In this document: positions 13,663-20,101 of the stretch, piece by piece
Layout: every line of letters begins with the position of its first letter
Position numbering within the stretch: the first letter of the stretch is position 1
IMG/VR virus record: IMGVR_UViG_3300043436_000199
Span: 1 to 20,101 of that record
Length of the DNA: 20,101 nt
Source: a virus
Reading direction: 5' to 3' (one strand)
The notes under the pieces: generated by a model
What the model was told of the DNA's origin: nothing
The model's database searches: none
What the model saw: the letters and a program-made list of their open reading frames with translations, nothing else
Program-made: the position numbers and the translations under genes

Positions 13663-14463
13663 TTAGCGGTTCATTTGTGCTTGCAACTTACGGATCTGTC
13701 TAGCGCGTTCAGCTTCAATCCACTCCGATGCGTTCATGGTCTTCGTTGAACGAGGATCAGTCGTATCGTATGCTGGATTTCCACTAGTCCGAGCTGTAAC
13801 AGGTCTGATAGGTGCAGGCGCAGACGTTGTTTTTTTCTGTGGCGGATCAGAAGCCAATTTTGCTTCAATTTTTCCAAGCTCACGCGCTTGCAAAAGTGGA
13901 GACAAACGTGAAATACGGTCAGCCTCTTTTGGATTGCTGCCCAGCCAATAGGCCAAGTCAGGTCCAATGTCAGAAGCCTTGATTGTTTCGGCCATCACTT
14001 CCGTGACTGGGAGCTTTGGGTTGTAGGCGACTTGTTCAAAGTCGTCATACTTTCCTCGGGCTTCTTCCTCACGCTCTGCGTAGGCTTCCTCAACCTGAGC
14101 ACGTTGCTTATGAACTTCTCGCTGGGCCAACAGTTCTTCAGCCTTTTTAAAAGCCAATGCCTCGGCATAAGCTTCAGGTGATTCAAACTGATCGACCGGC
14201 GGGAGTTCTTTGGGCATTGATTGCCGAGCTTGCATTTCTGCTTGCTTGGCTTGTTGCTCACGTTCCCACTTACGCTGCTCTCTTGCGAGACGTTTACCGA
14301 TCATTGCATCGAGTTCAGCCTGAGTAAATCTCTTTTCCTCTGCTGTTTCGCCGCTTTGGTCAGCAACTTCCGGCGCATTCTGTGCGTTTTCCGTGGTGGC
14401 CGTCACCTCGGGCGCTTGCGCGGATTCAACCTCCGCTAAGTTTTGCTGGACTTCTTCAGTCAT
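13663..14463 (-). CDS. Scaffolding protein
   Basis: A 266-residue, highly charged protein directly before coat, where P22 encodes scaffold gp8. The N-terminal 45 residues are acidic and disordered (many Glu, Ala, Thr). Then F-T-Q-A-E-L-D-A-M-I-G-K-R-L-A-R-E (47-63) starts a long Lys/Glu/Gln-rich helix to about 135. The C-terminus is a short basic helix rich in Arg and Lys (245-266), as expected of the coat-binding hook of scaffolds. Scaffold directs coat assembly into a procapsid and then leaves. P22 gp8 is 303 residues, so the size fits. The F-T-Q-x-E-L-D-x-x-I-x-x-R-L motif is common in phage scaffolds. The ribosome site (ACGGAAA) is weak. Confidence 0.88.
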   Translation of the reverse strand: MTEEVQQNLAEVESAQAPEVTATTENAQNAPEVADQSGETAEEKRFTQAELDAMIGKRLAREQRKWEREQQAKQAEMQARQSMPKELPPVDQFESPEAYAEALAFKKAEELLAQREVHKQRAQVEEAYAEREEEARGKYDDFEQVAYNPKLPVTEVMAETIKASDIGPDLAYWLGSNPKEADRISRLSPLLQARELGKIEAKLASDPPQKKTTSAPAPIRPVTARTSGNPAYDTTDPRSTKTMNASEWIEAERARQIRKLQAQMNR

Positions 14464-14512
14464 TTTTTGTTTCCGTAGAAACCCCGGTCTACTGGGCCGG
14501 TACAGTTGCTAA

Positions 14513-14540
14513 ATTATGCTACAAAACAACAATAAAGCAA
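14513..14540 (-). promoter_or_regulatory. Possible sigma70-type promoter before scaffold
   Basis: The 83-bp gap between the lectin-like gene and scaffold is the longest in the window and AT-rich. On the minus strand CATAAT (14518-14513) matches five of six bases of a -10 box. TTGCTT (14540-14535), 16 bases upstream, matches three of six of a -35 box. A promoter here would raise scaffold and coat transcription after the inserted adhesin block. The -35 is poor, so this is tentative. No other conserved element or terminator was seen in the gap. Confidence 0.3.
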
Positions 14541-14546
14541 TAAATT

Positions 14547-15572
14547 TTATTTAGAAAACGCTTGCACTTCAGAATTGGTTAATTTTTGCGGGTAATACAT
14601 GAAACGAGAAACACATCCATTTAAATAAGAACCATCCCGATGAGAACCAAGTCTTACGGCATTTAAGCCAGATGGCAATAATCCACTATTATCTGTTTGA
14701 ATGTCTCCGCCTTCAAAACTTAATGAAAAATTGTTTTCGGCATACGCAAGGCAAACAGAGTATTGGGATCCAACTAAGAGAGTTGGTGAACCGACTTGCA
14801 AAAGTGCTTGAGCTGCTCCCCCGGAGTTTACATCTGCTCGAACTCCTTTGTTTAGCCCTGATGCGCTTCCCTGCCGAACTGTTAGTGAATTTACATATTG
14901 TCCTGTTGATGTATTATCAAACCAAAACACGCGAGAAGCGCCATAAACAATTTGATTTACAATCCATTCAGCTACAACAGTTCCGGCATTAGAATTAAAC
15001 CAATCGCTAAAACTTGCACCTGTTATATTTGCAACATCCGCGCTTCTTAAAACACTAGATGCGCCTGTGGGGATAAAGCTTGTTACAAAATCCCCAGCTT
15101 CTAGTTGTGCATAGCTAACATTACCGCTTACTGTAAAAGTGCTGCTTCCTGCTGTAGGCGTGAATAAATATTCTTTTCGATTAGGAAAATTTCCACTTCC
15201 TGTGACTGTTGCGGAATGACCGCCAGAAATTTGAACTGATCCTGTCCCATAAAAAGATAAAACATATGGAATATCGGAAAGGGTAACGCTTTGTGTTGTT
15301 AAATTTGACCCATCAACCAAACTGTTAATAAACAGGTTTGTTCTAGATTCTTCTATTAACAAACCTTTGCATTTTAAGGTAATTGGATCAAAATCAAACC
15401 TGGGCAAATTTTCATTAACAACTTGAATAACTCCACTTGAGTTAATTGTTGTTGCTGTGTTGCCCGATCTTGATATTGCAACCCTAGCATCAAGAGAAGC
15501 TGTTGTAAAGTCTAAAGCAAGTTTTGGAAGCGATCTTTCAGCCGCAGTTATGGGATAAGATGCATAGATCAT
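14547..15572 (-). CDS. Lectin-like (LamG-type) tail fibre / receptor-binding protein
   Basis: A 341-residue beta-rich protein with few charged residues. Residues 20-35 (L-x-L-D-F-T) and the G-L-L-I-E-E-S-R-T-N-L motif (70-80) are hallmarks of a phage module found next to carbohydrate-binding domains. Residues 155-185 include Y-x-Q-L-E-A-G-x-F-x-T-S-F-I-P-T, which often ends such a module. The C-terminal 150 residues look like a concanavalin/LamG-type jelly roll, ending V-S-R-F-M-Y-Y-P-Q-K-L-T-N-S-E. The protein probably binds host glycans beside the tailspike. It starts at ATG 15572, 12 bases after the tailspike stop, with a weak GGGA. The base composition is AT-rich like the tailspike. No chaperone is visible nearby. 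Confidence 0.7.
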   Translation of the reverse strand: MIYASYPITAAERSLPKLALDFTTASLDARVAISRSGNTATTINSSGVIQVVNENLPRFDFDPITLKCKGLLIEESRTNLFINSLVDGSNLTTQSVTLSDIPYVLSFYGTGSVQISGGHSATVTGSGNFPNRKEYLFTPTAGSSTFTVSGNVSYAQLEAGDFVTSFIPTGASSVLRSADVANITGASFSDWFNSNAGTVVAEWIVNQIVYGASRVFWFDNTSTGQYVNSLTVRQGSASGLNKGVRADVNSGGAAQALLQVGSPTLLVGSQYSVCLAYAENNFSLSFEGGDIQTDNSGLLPSGLNAVRLGSHRDGSYLNGCVSRFMYYPQKLTNSEVQAFSK

Positions 15573-15584
15573 TATTAAATCCCA

Positions 15585-17216
15585 TCAAGTATTATTTACC
15601 GTATACGTCGCATTGAGCCTGAAATTGTCGCTAGCTGCCCAAGTAATTGGAACAGTGGCATCCCACTGAGATGATGCAGCATCACTCTTTATTCTGATCC
15701 CGTTGCCAAATGCAGGGCCCCCTCCAATTACTGACCCGTATATGTACCCTGTTCCAGAATCTTCACCTTGGACAAAACCGCCAAAAAAGTTTTTTTGCGG
15801 AGATTTTAAAGTAAAGTACCAAGTGCCAGTTCCATAGGTTGTTGTAGAGCCCATTGTCACATCAATAACTGTATTTATCTGTGTGCCCATGCGGGTATAA
15901 AATCCAGAAATTGAACCGTTACCAATGACTGGATCGGTCGTAATTGCTCTCCATACCGGAGTGTAGGCAATTGGCGGGAAAAACACGCTATTCCCTATGT
16001 CGTCAACATTCCCAGTGAGATTGTCTACAATCGTAACCCCAGCATTGCCAAGGTTGATAATATCAATGTGCGATTCGCGCATTTTATTAACAGTGATTGT
16101 TTTTCCTGCCGCCATTGCCACATTAGGGCCAAATCCAATCCCAGATATAGTAGTGACTCCATCACCGATAGTGACGTTTCCAGATATTGAGCAATTCGTG
16201 ACTACATTAAAACTTGATTTCGCAGTGTAATCACCAACAATCCGCGTATTTGCAACATACGCCTGCCCATCAGTGGCATCTAGCCCGCCAATCTGGCAAT
16301 TTGTTATCCCTACAGTAAAAGCCTTACGCAATAAAACAGCAGATGTTGACGTAGTTATATTGACAATTTCATAATAATTTTTCCCGGTAATACCGTCGCC
16401 AAGAACAATCCCGTAACCCGCCGCATCATTAGATGCCCATGCATCATTACAGTTTGAAATTCTTGCGCCAGCGCCAGTGCATGTGAATGCATTTCCATTT
16501 TGCGTTCTAAAAACGCAATTTTCAACAACTATATTGTCACCACTAAATTCAGCGCAGTTTCCAGTAAATGCAACTATTCCATCAAAATACAAATCTTTAA
16601 GGCTAACGCCACGGCCTGTCGATGAAAACAACACGCCATTTGCATTTTTTTTGATAATTGAATTCTGTCCCAAAAACCTTTGGCTGTCAGTTGACTGAGT
16701 CAACCCACTAGCCAAATAAGTCCCATCCGGGAAGAATAATGATTTTCCACTATTGATTGCAGTCTGAATTGCAACCGTGTCATTTGTTAAGCCATCGCCG
16801 ACGGCTCCAAAATCTTTTACACTTACAATTTCTCTTAGTTTTGCTTGAGCCGTAGTTGACACTGCTCCGGTTCCAGATGGATCAAATTGAACATTTAATG
16901 CATTTGTTGCAATGCCAGTTCCATTGATTCCAGTAATGTTGTCCCACGTAACCAAAGTCACGTTTGAACTAGTCATTAGTACAAATTTATAATTGCTGCC
17001 AGCAGTCAGCCAAATCTCCCCTGTTGATACACGTCCAGAAGAATCCAAGATAATAGGATTTGTATGGGCAACATTTCCGGCAACAGTTGTGTAAGTTGCT
17101 TGTGGCGTAGTTGTGCCAGCCTGATAAGACCAAAGTTTCCCGCCGGACAGGATAGTACCATTGTTATCAAAAAACTGTTGGCCAGCTCCAGCCAATGCGG
17201 ATAAGTTTACCGTCAT
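15585..17216 (-). CDS. Tailspike with pectate-lyase-type beta-helix
   Basis: A 543-residue tailspike. Residues 1-95 form an adaptor domain with G-G-K-L-W-S-Y-x-A-G-T-T-T-P-Q-A-T-Y and N-P-I-I-L-D-S-S-G-R, seen at the N-terminus of many podovirus spikes. The pectate-lyase superfamily entry motif V-K-D-F-G-A-V-G-D-G (130-140) with D-T-x-A-I-Q-x-A-I begins the right-handed beta-helix, which runs through repeated short strands to about 400. A distinct C-terminal beta domain ends N-A-T-Y-T-V-N-N-T. It probably binds and may cleave host surface polysaccharide; catalytic acids cannot be assigned by eye. P22 gp9 is 666 residues, so this spike is shorter. Unlike in P22, the gene lies between portal and scaffold. 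Composition is clearly AT-richer than portal. Confidence 0.85.
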   Translation of the reverse strand: MTVNLSALAGAGQQFFDNNGTILSGGKLWSYQAGTTTPQATYTTVAGNVAHTNPIILDSSGRVSTGEIWLTAGSNYKFVLMTSSNVTLVTWDNITGINGTGIATNALNVQFDPSGTGAVSTTAQAKLREIVSVKDFGAVGDGLTNDTVAIQTAINSGKSLFFPDGTYLASGLTQSTDSQRFLGQNSIIKKNANGVLFSSTGRGVSLKDLYFDGIVAFTGNCAEFSGDNIVVENCVFRTQNGNAFTCTGAGARISNCNDAWASNDAAGYGIVLGDGITGKNYYEIVNITTSTSAVLLRKAFTVGITNCQIGGLDATDGQAYVANTRIVGDYTAKSSFNVVTNCSISGNVTIGDGVTTISGIGFGPNVAMAAGKTITVNKMRESHIDIINLGNAGVTIVDNLTGNVDDIGNSVFFPPIAYTPVWRAITTDPVIGNGSISGFYTRMGTQINTVIDVTMGSTTTYGTGTWYFTLKSPQKNFFGGFVQGEDSGTGYIYGSVIGGGPAFGNGIRIKSDAASSQWDATVPITWAASDNFRLNATYTVNNT

Positions 17217-17217
17217 G

Positions 17218-17631
17218 TTAAACCCCTAAATTGCCTGCTGCCAAAAATGTATTTGCCACTGGACAAATCAAAGAAACAACCGCATATTGCCCCATTGTGC
17301 TAAACAAACTGGAATATGAGACCAGAGTTTGACTATTAGGAGAAATGGTCACTTTGCCGGATCCTCCTTGGATAATGGTGCAATTAAATCCAACTCCAAG
17401 CCCGGATGCGCAATTAATTGTTACTGCACTACTTGATGTGCAATAAATAATTTTTCCATTGTCACTGGCGGAAAGTGTACGAGAAGTGGTTCCTTCAGTA
17501 ACAACAACGCCAGTCAAAATTTGTTGAACTGTGACTTTTTTTGTAGAGCTTGATTGAACTGCCGGAAGTTCTTCCGTTAAAGCTAACGGAGTCGTCACTG
17601 CTGTAAGTGCGGAGATTTTTGAGTCAGCCAT
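17218..17631 (-). CDS. Tail adhesin accessory protein with K-I-S-A-L-T N-terminal motif, 137 aa
   Basis: A 137-residue beta-rich protein with few charges. The N-terminus, A-D-S-K-I-S-A-L-T-A with E-E-L-P-A-V and K-K-V-T-V-Q-Q-I-L (2-40), is a module found at the start of many phage tail proteins. The rest (45-137) has alternating Ser/Thr/Val strands and two Gly-rich turns, with four Cys residues (64, 74, 84, 123). It lies one base before the tailspike gene and after the 51-aa gene by nine bases, with AGGA as ribosome site. It may be a spike cap or a second adhesin subunit. Its composition matches the tailspike block. Function is inferred from motif and place. Confidence 0.65.
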   Translation of the reverse strand: MADSKISALTAVTTPLALTEELPAVQSSSTKKVTVQQILTGVVVTEGTTSRTLSASDNGKIIYCTSSSAVTINCASGLGVGFNCTIIQGGSGKVTISPNSQTLVSYSSLFSTMGQYAVVSLICPVANTFLAAGNLGV

Positions 17632-17640
17632 GACTTATCC

Positions 17641-17796
17641 TCAAATCAAAATGAAATCGCCATTTTCTTGAACAAGAAAATCACCATTCTCGCAGAGAAG
17701 GTTATTTTGAGCCTGTTCTTTCCCACGGCCGCCAAATAACGACATAACTCCGCCAATCCCAATAGAGATTGCATTACGGACAGAAAAAAAACTCAT
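17641..17796 (-). CDS. Short protein with tandem E-N-G-D-F repeat, 51 aa
   Basis: A 51-residue gene overlapping the previous stop as ATGA (start 17796-17794) and ending nine bases before the next gene. The N-terminal half is hydrophobic with Gly (I-S-I-G-I-G-G-V-M-S-L-F-G-G, residues 10-23). The C-terminal half carries a strand repeat, E-N-G-D-F-L-V-Q and then E-N-G-D-F-I-L-I (36-51). Such E-x-G-x-x-L-L tandem strands occur at the ends of many small phage virion proteins and suggest a tiny beta-hairpin. It has no own Shine-Dalgarno, so translation depends on the upstream gene. Function is unknown, but its tight packing in the operon supports it being real. Confidence 0.6.
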   Translation of the reverse strand: MSFFSVRNAISIGIGGVMSLFGGRGKEQAQNNLLCENGDFLVQENGDFILI

Positions 17797-18095
17797 CTTG
17801 TGTTCATCGGCTTGGCGTAAACCGTGCCGCCAGTCGAAATTTGAATGGCACTTACTCGCCAGATTCCCGAGGTGTTGGTTGGCACCTTAAACGGGATTGG
17901 GGTAAAGGCAGGAATCGGGGTGCTGGCGGTCGTGGCGACAGCGCCTTCACCTACCTCAATGTAACAGGGTTGGTCAGACCAAACCATTACACCCTCGGGA
18001 CCGGCGTTCCAGCCAGTTGTAGAGCCAGCAGTTCCCGTATACGAGGCAGTTTGAGCCGGGAAAACGGCTTTGGACAAGGGATTCAAGAGTTCCAT
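17793..18095 (-). CDS. Small beta-rich virion-type protein, 100 aa
   Basis: A 100-residue protein of predicted strands, with G-V-M-V-W-S-D-Q-P-C-Y-I-E-V-G-E-G (34-51) and I-P-A-F-T-P-I-P-F-K-V-P (60-71), a pattern found in small phage structural proteins of unknown role. The final segment (V-S-A-I-Q-I-S-T-G-G-T-V-Y) looks like the closing strands of a sandwich. TAAGGAG sits six bases before ATG 18095, one of the best ribosome sites in the window, which suggests high expression and a structural job. The gene is separated from the previous stop by nine bases and coupled to the 51-aa gene by ATGA. I see no membrane or catalytic feature. Confidence 0.65.
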   Translation of the reverse strand: MELLNPLSKAVFPAQTASYTGTAGSTTGWNAGPEGVMVWSDQPCYIEVGEGAVATTASTPIPAFTPIPFKVPTNTSGIWRVSAIQISTGGTVYAKPMNTR

Positions 18096-18104
18096 ATTGG
18101 CTCC

Positions 18105-18467
18105 TTATGCCAGAAATTTTAGCTTGTAGAGCGTGGACAGGTAAAGCCCAACAATCTCGTCAATGATGTTTTGCAAAGCAGTGCAATCTTTGTCAACCAC
18201 CTTGTAACGAATTTGCTCAATTTCGTCTACCTGATCCTGCAAGAACTCCACAACATTGCTAGTTTTCTTGGCAGACATCAAGGAAATTGGGCCAATCAGG
18301 CCGTACTTGCCTTGATACGTCTCGGCAAATTTATCAGCCAAATCAACAATTTCATCGTAAAAAGTGCCTAAAGCACTGTGTTTGGCAAAGCTGCGAGTGT
18401 TCAGATGAACGGAATGCGTGACATCCCGCGCTAGGAACAACATTCCGACAAAATCATTGCATGACAT
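18105..18467 (-). CDS. DUF5856-like protein next to portal, 120 aa
   Basis: A 120-residue, all-helical protein. The block F-L-A-R-D-V-x-H-x-x-H-L-x-T-R-S-x-x-x-H-x-A-L-G-x-F-Y (about 11-37) with later D-L-A-D-x-F-A-E-x-Y-Q-G (42-53) matches the pattern I associate with DUF5856. The regularly spaced His and Glu/Asp recall ferritin- or DnaK-like helical bundles, but no activity is known to me. The start is ATG 18467, as AAGGTGA lies six bases before it. The frame is open upstream to 18524, but that part is portal sequence in another frame. It overlaps the portal stop by 14 bp. Close coupling to portal suggests a late-stage or virion role. Confidence 0.7.
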   Translation of the reverse strand: MSCNDFVGMLFLARDVTHSVHLNTRSFAKHSALGTFYDEIVDLADKFAETYQGKYGLIGPISLMSAKKTSNVVEFLQDQVDEIEQIRYKVVDKDCTALQNIIDEIVGLYLSTLYKLKFLA

Positions 18468-20101
18468 TTGGTTCACCTTGCTCTTGTGGCGCAACAGGCA
18501 TTGATTGACGCATCTCCGGCGCACCGGTCACCAAGTCACCAGTATCCACCGCCGCAGCAATCGTGCCCATCACAATGTCTTGGATCTGCTCAGGAGACAT
18601 TGAAGCCTGCACCGCACTAATCCGCTTCGTTTCAGCATCATACGCCCTAACTTGAGCCTCAAACTCCTTGATAGCAATATCTCTGGCTTCCATAGACTGC
18701 TGAACATTACGAAGCATCTGATGCATCTGCTCCATCTCCTGCCCCATTGCCTGCATCTGCTGTTCAGCAGCTTGCAGCTCAGGCGACTTGTCATCATCCT
18801 GAAGGATCTTCGGATCAATCGTCTTCGCAAACCGCTTGGCCATCTCAGCAGCCCCAGGCCAGTCCATGTTCTTGACGAACAAATCACCCGCCACAGCCCA
18901 CAATTGAGGATTGCCCTGCAACAACTGAGACATGGCATCCAGAGCCTCTTGGCGCTTGGTCATGTAGCTCGGGCCAGTCGTCACGCACACATCATATTTG
19001 CCCACGCTCGGGTTATAAATCTTCTCAATTACCACCCCAGCCTGATCCACAATCTTACGCACTGGCTCTTGCTGCGTCGGATCAATTTTGACCATCTTGG
19101 TCTCGCCATCAATCCCAATAATTCGAGCAATTCGCTGGGTGTCGTAAATCTTCGGCGCCAAGTCAACAATCTGGCGAGTTATGTAGCGCACAGCACGGGC
19201 AAGATTGTCAACGAAGTGGAATGTTCCCGTGTCTCCTTGCTTCTCTCGGGCCAAAATGGCACGCCCTGAACGCTCGTTCGACGTCGCGCCCAGGCTTGCG
19301 TCATACTGACCCGTCGTGCTCTTGATGTCGTCCGCAGCGCCCATTTTGGCTTGAATAAGCCCTGTCTGGGCCATTGGAGGCAAGGCACGCTGCGGAAGTG
19401 GCAGAACCGCGCCCTGTCCATCTGTCGCATCCGGGTTGACTTCCAAGTACGGCCAGTTTTGCGTGTTGGCCGTCTTCCACTGCTGTTCATACCCCTCAAA
19501 CTGCCCACCATACCCAATAAACGGGGCTTTTGGCGCGAGGGCCAACATTTCAGCCTCTTGGCTAACCCAGTAGTTATACATCCGCTGAGCATCCTTCGCA
19601 TTGCGAACCAGCCCAGACACATACAACCGACCATCCACCTCAAACTCGTTACCAACCACCCGAACCACCGGGATGTACTTACCCGCCCAATCACGCTCCT
19701 CAAGAATCTCATATCCATTGATCTTGCACCACTTGACCCGCTGCACGTCCACCCGACGAGTGCGAACAGGCTTCATGCCCATCGCCTTCATCTGCTTGTC
19801 TTCAGGATCACCCTCAAACACCGACATATTGCCAGGGTACAGATTCAGCGTCTTCGCCTCATGCTCAATGTAGAAATACTCAGCAATCCGAACCGTGTCC
19901 TCGTTAATCCACTGCGACAACGACTGATCCCCAATCCCCAACGTCTGCAACGTCGAAATGGGCTGCGCATCCGGGAACATGCGCTCGTAATCTTCTTTCA
20001 GGATGTCCTCAGTGATAAAACACCACTGCGCATCCGAACCGCAAGGGTCTTGAATCGTCGGATCCATGTACACCGAGAACGAATTACGCACCCGACCAAT
20101 C
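18454..20101 (-). CDS. Portal protein, P22 gp1-like (N-terminus outside window)
   Basis: The frame is open to the right edge and gives 548 residues of a portal protein; P22 gp1 has 725, so roughly the first 100-200 residues are missing. The visible part begins with R-N-S-F-S-V-Y-M-D-P (near the family's V-D-P/S-D-A block), has a central Q-Y-D-A-S-L-G-A-x-S-N-E-R-S-G-x-A-I (about 270-290), and ends in a Gln/Met/Glu-rich helix (about 445-510) that would form the P22-type barrel extending into the capsid. A dodecamer forms the DNA-entry vertex and binds the terminase and then gp4. The GTG at 20091 is not a start. The next gene begins before its stop. Confidence 0.92.
   Translation of the reverse strand, partial: IGRVRNSFSVYMDPTIQDPCGSDAQWCFITEDILKEDYERMFPDAQPISTLQTLGIGDQSLSQWINEDTVRIAEYFYIEHEAKTLNLYPGNMSVFEGDPEDKQMKAMGMKPVRTRRVDVQRVKWCKINGYEILEERDWAGKYIPVVRVVGNEFEVDGRLYVSGLVRNAKDAQRMYNYWVSQEAEMLALAPKAPFIGYGGQFEGYEQQWKTANTQNWPYLEVNPDATDGQGAVLPLPQRALPPMAQTGLIQAKMGAADDIKSTTGQYDASLGATSNERSGRAILAREKQGDTGTFHFVDNLARAVRYITRQIVDLAPKIYDTQRIARIIGIDGETKMVKIDPTQQEPVRKIVDQAGVVIEKIYNPSVGKYDVCVTTGPSYMTKRQEALDAMSQLLQGNPQLWAVAGDLFVKNMDWPGAAEMAKRFAKTIDPKILQDDDKSPELQAAEQQMQAMGQEMEQMHQMLRNVQQSMEARDIAIKEFEAQVRAYDAETKRISAVQASMSPEQIQDIVMGTIAAAVDTGDLVTGAPEMRQSMPVAPQEQGEPNVMQ

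Noticed and set aside
14464-14512. CCGG-flanked palindrome before scaffold as a terminator or operator
   Set aside because: Only four pairs form with a nine-base loop, and there is no T-run.
18468-18524. Extension of the DUF5856-like protein upstream of ATG 18467
   Set aside because: The extra residues are portal sequence read in another frame, and the ribosome site fits ATG 18467.
18652-19269. A 205-codon open frame on the plus strand opposite portal
   Set aside because: It is in the same codon register as portal, is Leu/His/Arg-rich as expected of antisense, and has no ribosome site. Portal is unambiguous here.
1-20101. tRNA genes, CRISPR arrays, insertion sequences or phage attachment sites
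   Set aside because: None could be supported: no cloverleaf-like segment, no regularly spaced repeats, no transposase and no integrase were seen.

Overview
The window is part of a tailed bacteriophage genome (Caudoviricetes, podovirus) with a P22-type virion module. The evidence is a run of proteins that match, in family and largely in order, the P22 head and short-tail genes: portal, scaffold, coat with an insertion domain, gp4-like and gp10-like tail factors, a needle-position protein, ejection proteins, then lysis genes. The small plus-strand proteins (VRR-NUC nuclease, DUF6378-like, CxxxCxQGRxCxC protein) are of kinds common in phages of Pseudomonadota, but the host cannot be fixed from this sequence. 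No integrase, repressor, tRNA, CRISPR array or insertion sequence is visible, so lifestyle is undetermined.

Layout. Positions 1-1113 carry rightward small genes, probably the end of an early/middle operon: the tail of a VRR-NUC nuclease, an acidic unknown protein, a basic unknown protein, a DUF6378-like protein and a 55-residue Cys-rich membrane protein. Positions 1069-20101 form one leftward late operon. Read from the right in transcription order it is: portal (5' end outside the window), DUF5856-like protein, three small beta-rich or unknown proteins, a pectate-lyase-fold tailspike, a lectin-like fibre protein, a possible internal promoter, scaffold, coat, a stable UUCG hairpin, fibre-like protein A, glycosyltransferase, fibre-like protein B, methyltransferase, an AT-hook protein, gp4-like, gp10-like, a needle/knob-like protein, a small beta protein, a GNAT acetyltransferase, three ejection-type proteins, a small membrane protein, a holin-like protein and a GH24 endolysin. 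The two operons converge and overlap by 45 bp. Most late genes are coupled by ATGA, GTGA, TTGA, TAATG or TGATG junctions. No gene-free stretch exceeds about 85 bp.

How it works together. Portal, scaffold and coat build the procapsid. The gp4-like, gp10-like and needle-like proteins close the DNA-filled head. The tailspike and lectin-like protein recognise the host surface. The three large Ala/Gln-rich proteins are probably ejected with the DNA, and holin plus endolysin release progeny.

The most unusual part is 11148-12389. Two paralogous fibre-like proteins sharing a nearly identical 50-residue C-terminal module flank a GT-A-type glycosyltransferase and are followed by a coupled SAM methyltransferase. 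A GNAT acetyltransferase sits further down the same operon. This suggests, but does not prove, virion surface modification built into the head operon. A second departure from P22 order is an AT-richer adhesin block inserted between portal and scaffold.
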